Source: an uncultured Pseudomonadota bacterium
GTDB lineage: Bacteria > Pseudomonadota > Gammaproteobacteria > Burkholderiales > Casimicrobiaceae
Reading direction: 5' to 3'
Assembly: GCA_937958295.1 (NCBI GenBank)
Contig: CALFEY010000403.1
Span: 1-15,740 of the forward strand
DNA: 15,740 nucleotides
The translations under genes were made by a program, and so were the position numbers. The notes under the pieces were generated by a model. That model saw nothing but the letters and a program-made list of their open reading frames with translations. It did no database searches and had not been told where the DNA came from. Positions 7,163 through 14,109 of this stretch are shown here, one piece after another. The first letter of the stretch is position 1; the number at the start of each line of letters is the position of its first letter.

Positions 7163-8640
7163 GCATCACTCCGAGGGTGGGGGTGCGCCGGGGCGGCTGG
7201 CGCGGCGACGCGCGCGGCACCGCCGGCGGGGAAGGCGCGCACGAGGGCTGCGGCGGCATCGCGCTGCGTCTCGAGGGCGTCAATGGTGGCGGCAAGGCGG
7301 GCGGCGTCCGCCGGGGATGCACCGCAGCCCAGCGCGAGGCACTCGTCGAACTTCGCCGCGAACTCGCGCGCGCTCATCGGCTTGTGCGGGCTGCCCTTCA
7401 TCTGCTCGCTCGCGGCCTCGACGACGCGGCCGTCGCGCAGGTGCAGGCGAATGCGCGCGGGCTCGATCGCGTTGGCTGCGATCGCGTCGTCGGCCACCAC
7501 GCTCGTGCGCCGCGCGAGCGCGGCCACGTCGGCATCGGCGATCGCCGGCAGGCGGAACGCGGCCAGGCCGGCGCCGCCATCGATCAGCGCGCGCGCGAAG
7601 CCGTAGGCGGCATTGAACTGCGCGTGGACCACTGAGCGGCGATCCGGATCGTAGGCACCGCCCACCGTCTGCACGTTCACGAGGCCCATGCGCACCTCCG
7701 CCTGCGCGACCTCGGCTGCGCGTATGCCCTGGTCGTGCAGGCCGATCGCGAGGTCGATCACGGTGTGGATGCAGCGGCAGCACGGATACGGCTTGAAGCT
7801 GTAAGCCGGCACCTCCCAGCGCTCGCCCAAGCCGTCGAAGAGCGCCTCCGGACGCGCGTCGGCGCCTTCGTACTGAGCGAAGAGGCCGGCATCACCCTCC
7901 AGCGCCCGCGTGGGACCGGTGAGGCCATCCTCGGCGAGCGCGGCGGCGAGCACTGCGTTGCGTGCCGCGAAGCCGGCGCCCAGCCGCTTCGAGAGGGCGC
8001 CGTCGCGAATGCTCTGCACGTTGCCGCACGCCTGGTGATAGGCGATGCCGAGCGCGTGATTGAGCCGCTCCGCGGGGAGGTTGCGCAGGAGGCCGCAGGC
8101 GATCGCTGCCGCGAGCGAGCCTTCGATCATGGTGGGATGCCAGCCCTTGGCCAGCGCATTGACGCACGCCAGTCCGAGTCGGGCGTGGAGCTCCGTGCCC
8201 GCGACGAGGGCCAACAGGAAACGCCGGCCGTCGACGTTGCCCACGTCCTGCGCCGTGGCGAGCAGCGCGGGCAGCACGACGCAATTGGTGTGCACGCGCG
8301 CGCCGTCGTGCAGATCGTCGTAGTCGAGCGCGTGCGCGGCGCTGCCGTTGAGGAGCGCGGCCGTGGTTGGCGAGTAGGCGCGGCCATCGAGCAGGGCGGT
8401 GGCGCTGCCGTCGCGTTCCCAGCGGGCGGCGCGCGCATGCAGGGCCGCGATCCCCGGCGCCTCGGCGGCACCGCCGATCACCCCGAGCGTGTCCTGGAGG
8501 AAGCGCTTGGCCGTGCCGATCACGTCGGTCGGCAAGCCCTCGAACCGCCAGCCGGCGACGGCCGCGCACAGCCGTGCGCTCGCCCCCGCGGCGGCGGGCG
8601 TGGGCGCGGGGGCGCAGTCCATGGCGGTTCGCGTGCTCAT
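7153..8640 (-). CDS. MmgE/PrpD-family protein (dehydratase/decarboxylase/isomerase-like)
   Basis: A 495-residue MmgE/PrpD protein; the family includes 2-methylcitrate dehydratase, cis-aconitate decarboxylase and iminodisuccinate epimerase. Motifs in order: HALDYDDLHDGARVHTN (103-119, with His111), GWHPTMIEG (166-174, His168), the DGALSKRLGAGFAARN stretch (213-228, Lys218), YSFKPYPCCRCIHTVID (280-296, His292), AQFNAAYGFARAL (340-352), and GSPHKPMSAREF (416-427). The His/Lys pattern is the family's active-site set. An Ala/Pro-rich tail after residue 460 is unusual in composition. I take the ATG at 8640, which follows the upstream stop by 17 nt; ATG at codon 7 is an alternative, and the ribosome binding site is weak. 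The exact reaction cannot be told from sequence; it probably acts on a polycarboxylate. Confidence 0.88.
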   Translation of the reverse strand: MSTRTAMDCAPAPTPAAAGASARLCAAVAGWRFEGLPTDVIGTAKRFLQDTLGVIGGAAEAPGIAALHARAARWERDGSATALLDGRAYSPTTAALLNGSAAHALDYDDLHDGARVHTNCVVLPALLATAQDVGNVDGRRFLLALVAGTELHARLGLACVNALAKGWHPTMIEGSLAAAIACGLLRNLPAERLNHALGIAYHQACGNVQSIRDGALSKRLGAGFAARNAVLAAALAEDGLTGPTRALEGDAGLFAQYEGADARPEALFDGLGERWEVPAYSFKPYPCCRCIHTVIDLAIGLHDQGIRAAEVAQAEVRMGLVNVQTVGGAYDPDRRSVVHAQFNAAYGFARALIDGGAGLAAFRLPAIADADVAALARRTSVVADDAIAANAIEPARIRLHLRDGRVVEAASEQMKGSPHKPMSAREFAAKFDECLALGCGASPADAARLAATIDALETQRDAAAALVRAFPAGGAARVAAPAAPAHPHPRSDAWQ

Positions 8641-8657
8641 GCGGGCTCGATGCGCCG

Positions 8658-9866
8658 TCAGGCTGGCCGCGCGGGCCGTGCGAGGCCGAGCTCGGCCAGG
8701 ATCTCGTCCGTGTGCTCGCCCAGGTCGGGCGGGCGCGGAGGACTCGCCGGAGGCTCGCCCGGCGTGACGAAGCGGATCGGATTGGCCGGGATCTTCGCGC
8801 TCTTGCCGTTCACGTCGACGTCGCGCATCGCTCCGATGGCCTGTGCCTGTTCGCTCACCAGCGACTCCTCGAGGCTTAAGATCGAGGCGAAGGGAATACG
8901 GATGCGCGCGAACTCGCGCTCCCAGTGCGCGCGTGGGTGCTGGCGAATGCGCTTGGCGATCTCGGCGCGCTCCCATGTGTACTCGATGCCGTGGTCCATC
9001 TCGCTGCGGCCCCACGTGCCGCGGGCGCGCCACTCGGCGGGCAGCTCCAGGAGGTCACAGAAGGCTTCCCAGAACACCTTCTCGATCGGGCACACCAGCA
9101 CGATCTTGTCGTCGCTCGTCTGGTAGGTCGCGTAGCGGCCGCCGAAGCCACCGTAGCTGAACCAGGGCTCGTGCAGGTTGGCGTAGGCAGCCGCATGCCG
9201 CCAGTTCCACCAGATGGCGGCGCCAAGCATGGATACCGATAGGCGCTGCGCCTCGCCCGTGGCGTCGCGGCGGCGCAGCGCGGCCATCACGCCCAAGGCC
9301 GCGAACACGCCCGACAGCGGCGCGCCCGCCGATTGGTACATCTCCTGCGGAAAGGGTAGGCCATCCTTCCATTCGATGGGGACGATGCCGGCCATCGCAT
9401 CGGGATTGAGGCCGTGCGACGGCGTGCCGCGCATCGGCCCCTCCTCGCCGTAGCCCGTGACGTTGCAATGCACGATGCGCGGATTGATCTTGCGGATGGA
9501 CTCGAAGTCGATTCCCTGGCGCGCGAGGCCTTCCGGCAATCCGCCCACGAGGAACACGTCGGCCGTGCGCGCGAGCGCCTCGATGACCTTGGGCCACTCC
9601 GGCGACTTCGATTCGATCGCGAGGCTGCGCTTGCCCGGATTGAGGCAAACATGGAACAGGCCCTGCTCGTGAATGTACGGAGCGAAGCCGCGGGTGGCGT
9701 CGCCCGTGCGGGTATTCTCGACCTTGATCACGTCGGCGCCCAGGTCCGCCAGCAGGCGGCTTGCCACGGGGCCTGGCATGTAGCGGGTGAAGTCGATGAC
9801 GCGGAAGCTGCCGGGACGGCCGCCGGGCTTGTCGGCCTGGCTTTCAGAATTATGGATGCGTGTCAT
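8658..9866 (-). CDS. Atypical CaiB/BaiF-family protein lacking the catalytic Asp
   Basis: A 402-residue class III CoA-transferase-fold protein. FRVIDFTRYMPGPVASRLLADLGADVIKVE (from residue 21) is the family N terminus, and RRRDATGEAQRLSVSML (198-214) the conserved segment after the active site. Aligning SAGAPLSGVFAALGVMAAL (179-197) with its paralogue in the same operon puts Ala182 where the catalytic Asp belongs. It has SHGLNPDAMAG with His151, which resembles the His-x-x-Asn of alpha-methylacyl-CoA racemases. It may be a degenerate partner subunit, a CoA-ester binder or a different catalyst. It is the first gene of the operon. I chose ATG 9866 because upstream sequence reads as a non-coding control region; no ribosome binding site precedes it, and the promoter position suggests a leaderless mRNA. 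Confidence 0.83.
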   Translation of the reverse strand: MTRIHNSESQADKPGGRPGSFRVIDFTRYMPGPVASRLLADLGADVIKVENTRTGDATRGFAPYIHEQGLFHVCLNPGKRSLAIESKSPEWPKVIEALARTADVFLVGGLPEGLARQGIDFESIRKINPRIVHCNVTGYGEEGPMRGTPSHGLNPDAMAGIVPIEWKDGLPFPQEMYQSAGAPLSGVFAALGVMAALRRRDATGEAQRLSVSMLGAAIWWNWRHAAAYANLHEPWFSYGGFGGRYATYQTSDDKIVLVCPIEKVFWEAFCDLLELPAEWRARGTWGRSEMDHGIEYTWERAEIAKRIRQHPRAHWEREFARIRIPFASILSLEESLVSEQAQAIGAMRDVDVNGKSAKIPANPIRFVTPGEPPASPPRPPDLGEHTDEILAELGLARPARPA

Positions 9867-9869
9867 AAT
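9841..9869 (+). promoter_or_regulatory. Weak candidate promoter for the leuCD-like operon
   Basis: CATAAT (9864-9869), matching 5 of 6 of the sigma-70 -10 consensus, lies 17 nt after CTTTCA (9841-9846), a poor -35. It would give a leader of about 95 nt before the leuC-like ATG. Its -10 shares bases with the inverted repeat at 9866-9880. The call rests mainly on its position in the only AT-rich patch upstream of this operon. Confidence 0.3.
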
Positions 9870-9880
9870 ACGGAATATTA
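9866..9880. promoter_or_regulatory. Inverted-repeat operator candidate in the divergent control region
   Basis: Perfect 5-bp arms TAATA and TATTA flank CGGAA, in an AT-rich island within very GC-rich surroundings. It covers the minus-strand -10 and start codon and touches the plus-strand -10 candidate, so a bound protein would block both directions. The IclR-family regulator encoded at the end of the plus-strand operon is the obvious candidate ligand, by context only. Confidence 0.4.
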
Positions 9881-9904
9881 GGGTGCGAAGAGCGGGTATG
9901 TCAA
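9875..9904 (-). promoter_or_regulatory. Sigma-70-type promoter for the seven-gene minus operon
   Basis: On the minus strand a perfect -35 TTGACA (9904-9899) is followed after 18 nt by TAATAT (9880-9875), 4 of 6 matches to the -10. Transcription would begin about 6-9 nt later, at or within a few bases of the ATG at 9866, which explains the lack of a ribosome binding site there. Confidence 0.6.
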
Positions 9905-9972
9905 CGCCGCGGCATGCGCTGCGCACGCTGCGAACCCGCCTCGCACGCAAGGCCCGGCAACGAGGAGCATCG

Positions 9973-11400
9973 ATGGCCACCACGCTATACGACAAGCTAT
10001 GGAGCGCGCATGTGGTCGCGCAGCGGCCGGGACATCCGGCCGTGCTGTACGTCGACCTGCATTTGCTGCACGACGGCACCTATCATCGCGCCTTCCGCAT
10101 GCTCGACGAGCAGAGCCTGCGTGTGCGCGATCCCGCGCGGGCGGTGGGCACCACCGATCATTGTCTGCCCACCCGCACGTCGTTCACCGTGGCGCGCAGC
10201 GGACCCGCGCCGGCCGTGGACGTGGTAGCAGGGCTCGTCGCCGCCTGCGAGCGCCACGGCATCCGGGTGTACGGCCCGGACCACGAACACCAGGGCATCG
10301 TGCACGTGATCGGCCCCGAGCTCGGGCTCGTGCAGCCGGGGATGACGGTGGCGTGCGCCGACAGCCACACCACCACCCTCGGCGCCATGGGGGCCCTGCC
10401 GCTCGCCATCGGGACCACGCAGGTGTTGCATGCGCTGGCCACGCAATGCACCCTGCAGCGGCGCGCGAAGACGATGTTGGTGAGCATCGAAGGCACGCTG
10501 CGCCCCGGCGTCTGCGCCAAGGACGTGATCCTCGCGCTCATCGCCCGCCACGGCATCGACCTCGGCGTGGGCCACGCCGTGGAGTTCGGCGGTGCGGCCG
10601 TGCGCGCGATGTCGATGGAGGCCCGCCTCACGCTGTGCAACATGGGGGCCGAGATCGGCGCCCGCGCCGCGCTCGTCGCGCCCGACGACGTCACGTTCGA
10701 GTACCTGCGCGGCCGGCCGTTCGCGCCGTCGGGCGCTGCGTTCGAGGCCGCGTGCGTACGCTGGCGCGGCTTTGTCTCCGACGAGGGGGCGATCCACGAC
10801 CGCGTGGTGCGCTTCGATGCCGGCGATGTGGCCCCGATGGTCACCTTCGGTACCACCCCTGCGATGGGCGTGGCAGTGACCGGGCGGGTGGGCGATCCGG
10901 CCGACAGCGCCACGCCGGAAGGCCAGCGGGAGCTCGCCGCCGCCCTCGACTACATGCAGCTCGCTCCGGGGCGCGCCGTGACATCGATCGCCGTGGGCAC
11001 CGTCTTCATTGGCTCCTGCACCAACTCCCGGCTGGACGACCTCCGGGCCGCCGCGTCCGTGCTGCGCACCGGGCGCGTGCCGGCGAACGTGCGGCTGCTC
11101 GTGGTACCTGGCTCGCAGGCCGTACGCCGGGCGGCGGAGCGCGAGGGGATTGCCGACATCGTCCGCGCGGCGGGGGGCGAATGGGGCGTTCCAGGATGCA
11201 GCCTGTGCGTGGCGATGAACGATGAAGTCGCCCGCCCCGGCGAGTTCGTCGCCAGCACCAGCAATCGCAATTTCCAGGGTCGCCAGGGTCCCGGCACGCG
11301 CACGCTCCTCATGAGCCCGGTCACGGCTGCGGCCTCCGCGCTGGCGGGGCGCGTCGCCGACCCGCGGCCCTGTCTGGAACGTCAACACGCTGGAGGCTGA
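9973..11400 (+). CDS. LeuC-like hydro-lyase large subunit (aconitase superfamily)
   Basis: A 475-residue large subunit of the 3-isopropylmalate dehydratase/homoaconitase family. The 4Fe-4S ligands are visible: Cys349 in GSCTNSR, and Cys409 and Cys412 in GCSLC, spaced as in E. coli LeuC. ADSHTTTLGAMGALPLAIGTTQV and the C-terminal STSNRNFQGRQG are strong family motifs. The N-terminal substrate region departs from biosynthetic LeuC: the usual DRHLVHE-TSPQAF reads DLHLLHDGTYHRAF (28-41). ATG 9973 follows a clear GAGGAG site; an in-frame ATG at 9898 would add 25 Arg-rich residues and is less likely. No leuA or leuB is nearby, so a catabolic hydratase/isomerase, such as the maleate, citraconate or dimethylmaleate hydratases of this family, fits better than leucine synthesis. 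It pairs with the LeuD-like subunit 8 nt downstream. Confidence 0.9.
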   Translation: MATTLYDKLWSAHVVAQRPGHPAVLYVDLHLLHDGTYHRAFRMLDEQSLRVRDPARAVGTTDHCLPTRTSFTVARSGPAPAVDVVAGLVAACERHGIRVYGPDHEHQGIVHVIGPELGLVQPGMTVACADSHTTTLGAMGALPLAIGTTQVLHALATQCTLQRRAKTMLVSIEGTLRPGVCAKDVILALIARHGIDLGVGHAVEFGGAAVRAMSMEARLTLCNMGAEIGARAALVAPDDVTFEYLRGRPFAPSGAAFEAACVRWRGFVSDEGAIHDRVVRFDAGDVAPMVTFGTTPAMGVAVTGRVGDPADSATPEGQRELAAALDYMQLAPGRAVTSIAVGTVFIGSCTNSRLDDLRAAASVLRTGRVPANVRLLVVPGSQAVRRAAEREGIADIVRAAGGEWGVPGCSLCVAMNDEVARPGEFVASTSNRNFQGRQGPGTRTLLMSPVTAAASALAGRVADPRPCLERQHAGG

Positions 11401-11408
11401 ACAAAGCG

Positions 11409-12002
11409 ATGCGCCCCTTTACGGTTCTCACCTCGGCGGTGGTGCCATTGCTCGCCGCCAACATCGACACCGACCAGATCATCCCCTCGCAGTACGTGAA
11501 CGTGCAGGGCAACGCCGCGCTGGCGCGGGCGCTGTTCGCCAACCGGCGCGAGGATCCGTCGTTCGTGCTCAACGATCCGCGCATGAGCGGGCGCTCGATC
11601 CTGCTCGCCGGCCCCAACTTCGGCTGCGGCAGCTCGCGCGAGGCGGCGGCCTGGGCGCTCGACGCCGGAGGCTTCCGTGCGGTTGTGGCTGCCTCGTTCA
11701 ACGAGACCTTCGCCAATAACTGCGCCAAGAACGGCATGCTCGCGCTGGCGGTGCCCGCACAGGTGCATACCCGGCTCGCCGCCGCGGTCGCTGCCGATCC
11801 AGAGGCTGCACTCACCATCGACTTGCCGGGGGACCGCGTGACGCTCGCGGGGACGGACATCGGCTTTGCGCCCGTTGTCGAGCCCTTCGTGCGCGATCTT
11901 CTCGTGCGCGGCATGGACGAGCTCGCCTACCTCTTGGACCATGGCGACGCCATCGCCGACTACGAGGCGCGCCGGCGCGCGCCGCAAGGAGAATCCGCAT
12001 GA
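11409..12002 (+). CDS. LeuD-like hydro-lyase small subunit
   Basis: A 197-residue swivelling-domain subunit of the isopropylmalate dehydratase family, normal LeuD length. AANIDTDQIIPSQY (16-29) and NFGCGSSRE (70-78) are the diagnostic motifs; the latter forms the substrate-binding loop that closes over the LeuC iron-sulfur site. Next to it, the EHAPWAL typical of leucine-pathway LeuD reads EAAAWAL (78-84), and the following region reads SFNETFANNCAKNGML in place of the usual SF-DIF-NN-LLP pattern, again pointing away from isopropylmalate. The start has a TGGAGG site 12 nt upstream. Its stop overlaps the next gene's start (ATGA), so translation is coupled. It should form a heterodimer with the LeuC-like subunit in the cytoplasm. 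Confidence 0.9.
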   Translation: MRPFTVLTSAVVPLLAANIDTDQIIPSQYVNVQGNAALARALFANRREDPSFVLNDPRMSGRSILLAGPNFGCGSSREAAAWALDAGGFRAVVAASFNETFANNCAKNGMLALAVPAQVHTRLAAAVAADPEAALTIDLPGDRVTLAGTDIGFAPVVEPFVRDLLVRGMDELAYLLDHGDAIADYEARRRAPQGESA

Positions 12003-13195
12003 ACGATCCGCTTCCGCCCGGCGGCGTGACGCAGGCGAGCCGCGAAGCGCTCGCCGCCCGCGCCTCCGCCCTCCCGCCGATCAGGATCACGCGCGTGGAG
12101 ACCATTCCGATACGCGTTCCGTTCCGCGTGCCGTTCAAGATTGCCAGCGGCGGGGCCCGGCCCTCGTCGGAGAATCTCCTCGTGCGCCTGCACACCGACG
12201 CCGGCGTGACCGGTGTGGGCGAGACCCAGGCCTGGCGCCGCCTGGGCAGCAGCGAGACGATCGGCAGCCTCACCGCCGCCATCGACGGCCTGCTCGCGCC
12301 CCAGGTGGTGGGCCGGTCGCCCTTCGCGATCGCCGCGATCATGCACGACCTCGACGCGGCGCTGTATCACTCGTACTACGCGAAGGCGCCGATCGGCGAC
12401 GCGCTCTACGACCTCGCCGGCAAGCTTCTTGGCGTACCGGTGCACACGTTGCTCGGGGGGCGCTGCCGCGACGAGCTCGGTGCGTGCGCGGTGCTCACGA
12501 TCAAGCCCACGCTCGAGGAGACGGTCGCGGGCGCGGAGGAGTTCGCCGCCCGCGGCTTTACGAGCTTCACGATCAAGATCGGCATCGATCCGGGCAGCGA
12601 GGTCAAGCTCGTGCGCCGGCTGCGCGAGCGCTTTCCCGAGGCGATCCTGCGCGTGGATGCCAACGCGAGCCTGGGCTTCGATGCCGCCCTGGCGCTCTTG
12701 CGGCGGATCGAGCCATTCGACATCGATGCCGCCGAGCAGCCGGTGGCGCCCGACGACATCGAGGGCCTCGCCGAGCTCGCGCGGCGCGTGGCGATCCCGA
12801 TCATGGCCGATGAATCGCTGTCCTCGCCGCAGGACCTGCTCGCGATCATCGCCCGCCGCGCCGCTACGGTGCTGCAGACGAAGGTGGCCAAGAACGGCGG
12901 CATCTTCAACATGCGCAAGCTGTGGACGATCGCCGACGCCGCCGGGATGCGCATCTACCCGGGCAATCATCCCAGCACCAGCGTGGCCACCGCCTCCGTG
13001 CTGCATCTCGCGGCGGCATGGCCCGGCGAGCTCCTGCACGGGCCCTTCGCGGTGGGCGTCACCGGCGCATTTGCGGCGGACGTTGTCGAAGCGCCGCTGC
13101 GCGTGGACAATGGCGCCGTTCGCGTTTCCGATCAGCCCGGGCTCGGCGTCACGCTCGACGAGGACGCGATAGCGACCCTGCGAATCGACCGTTGA
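11999..13195 (+). CDS. Enolase-superfamily enzyme (muconate cycloisomerase/mandelate racemase type)
   Basis: A 398-residue enolase-superfamily protein: capping domain (about 27-150) then TIM barrel. Mg ligands Asp220 (VDANAS), Glu246 (AAEQP) and Asp271 (MADES) are all present, as is Lys295 in QTKVAKNGG, the second base in the muconate lactonising subgroup. The barrel's KxK motif reads T-I-K: Thr191 replaces the first Lys and Lys193 is kept. The last strand reads YPGNHPSTSVATAS, without the acidic residue common in that subgroup. The enzyme should abstract a proton alpha to a carboxylate, but cycloisomerase, racemase and dehydratase roles are all open. An AAGGAG site precedes the ATG, which overlaps the leuD-like stop; the next start overlaps its own stop. 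Confidence 0.87.
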   Translation: MNDPLPPGGVTQASREALAARASALPPIRITRVETIPIRVPFRVPFKIASGGARPSSENLLVRLHTDAGVTGVGETQAWRRLGSSETIGSLTAAIDGLLAPQVVGRSPFAIAAIMHDLDAALYHSYYAKAPIGDALYDLAGKLLGVPVHTLLGGRCRDELGACAVLTIKPTLEETVAGAEEFAARGFTSFTIKIGIDPGSEVKLVRRLRERFPEAILRVDANASLGFDAALALLRRIEPFDIDAAEQPVAPDDIEGLAELARRVAIPIMADESLSSPQDLLAIIARRAATVLQTKVAKNGGIFNMRKLWTIADAAGMRIYPGNHPSTSVATASVLHLAAAWPGELLHGPFAVGVTGAFAADVVEAPLRVDNGAVRVSDQPGLGVTLDEDAIATLRIDR

Positions 13196-14109
13196 CCAAA
13201 TCCTCCGCGAGCACTGCTAAGGCTGCCGCCGCCAAGGCGGCAGTCCCGTCCACACGTCCCGCTGCCGGCAAGGCGGACACGCCGGTCGCGCGCGGTAAGA
13301 CCAAGCCCGCGGCAGCGGCGAGCGAGGGCGCGCGCACGGTGGGGCGGGTCCTCCGGGTGCTGGAGCTCATCGCCTCCCAGAGCGAGCCCATGCGCGGCAT
13401 CGAGATCGCGCGCCAGCTCGGGGTGCCCACGAGCTCCGCGCATGCGCTGCTCCAGCAGCTCGTGAACTACGACTACGTAAGCGCGGTCGGGCCGGAGCGC
13501 CGCTACATCCAGGGCCCGGGCCTGGCGCTCCTCGCCGGGCGCGTGCGCGCGGGTCTGCAGCTCACGCGGGTCGCGCGGCCCGTGCTCGAGGAGCTCGCCG
13601 CGCAGACCGGCGAGAACGTCTACCTCGGGGTCTGCCAGGCCAAGGGGATCGCCTACGCCGATACGGTGGAGGCGGGTTTCGGCGTGATGACGCGCTTTCC
13701 GATGGGCACGCTGCGTCCCCTGCATTGCACGAGTCCCGGACGCATCTTCCTCGCCTTCAAGGTGCCCCCTTCGCAGCTCGACAGCGTGCTCGGTCCCGAT
13801 GCGCTGCAGGCATTCACGGCGCACACGGTCACCGACCGCGCGCGCCTGCGCCGCCTCCTGGAGGACGTGCGCCGCGATGGCTACGCCGTGAACGAGGAGG
13901 AGATCGTCGACGACGCCTACGGTGTGGCCACGCCGATCTTCGGCGTCGACCGCTCGCTGCTCGGCTGCGTCACGGTGGGCATGCCCGGCGTGCGTTATCG
14001 CACGCGCAAGAAGGCCGCCATCGAACATGCGGTGGCCGCGGCCGAGAAGATCTCCCAGGGCATGGGCCTGCCGGACTGGCGCGAGGTCATCCGGTCGTTC
14101 CGGCCGTAG
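13192..14109 (+). CDS. IclR-family transcriptional regulator
   Basis: A 305-residue regulator: low-complexity Ala/Lys tail (1-47), winged helix-turn-helix (about 48-110, with VGRVLRVLELIA and LGVPTSSAHALLQQL as recognition helix), then the IclR effector domain (about 125-300) with RFPMGTLRPLHCTSPGRIFLA and the DGYAVNEEEIVDDAYGVATPIF motif. IclR proteins bind small organic acids and control neighbouring catabolic operons. The only start fitting the gene order is TTG 13192, overlapping the previous stop as TTGA, with no clear ribosome binding site, so it probably relies on translational coupling; GTG near 13340 would drop the tail and is the alternative. Likely target: the divergent region around 9866-9904. 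Confidence 0.88.
   Translation: MTKSSASTAKAAAAKAAVPSTRPAAGKADTPVARGKTKPAAAASEGARTVGRVLRVLELIASQSEPMRGIEIARQLGVPTSSAHALLQQLVNYDYVSAVGPERRYIQGPGLALLAGRVRAGLQLTRVARPVLEELAAQTGENVYLGVCQAKGIAYADTVEAGFGVMTRFPMGTLRPLHCTSPGRIFLAFKVPPSQLDSVLGPDALQAFTAHTVTDRARLRRLLEDVRRDGYAVNEEEIVDDAYGVATPIFGVDRSLLGCVTVGMPGVRYRTRKKAAIEHAVAAAEKISQGMGLPDWREVIRSFRP
13223..13243 (+). repeat. Hairpin in the 5' coding region of the IclR gene
   Basis: Perfect 8-bp arms CTGCCGCC and GGCGGCAG are separated by 5 nt, about 30 nt after the TTG start, in the Ala/Lys-rich tail. In mRNA this would be a stable stem close to the initiation site. It could simply reflect the Ala-rich GC codons. Confidence 0.35.

Noticed and set aside
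8641..9033. N-terminal extension of the MmgE/PrpD protein
   Set aside because: The extra 131 codons run through the upstream CaiB-family gene and encode Arg-rich shadow sequence; the family-like protein begins near 8640.
9867..10079. N-terminal extension of the first CaiB-family protein
   Set aside because: It would cross the promoter region and the start of the divergent leuC-like gene, and the added residues are not family-like.
9973..12002. Leucine biosynthesis genes
   Set aside because: Family membership is clear, but the motif changes and absence of leuA/leuB favour a catabolic role, so I withheld the leuC/leuD symbols.
9997..13039. Long minus-strand frames opposite the leuCD-like and enolase-superfamily genes
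   Set aside because: They are compositional shadows of genes with clear metal-ligand and iron-sulfur motifs, and none has a credible start or domain.
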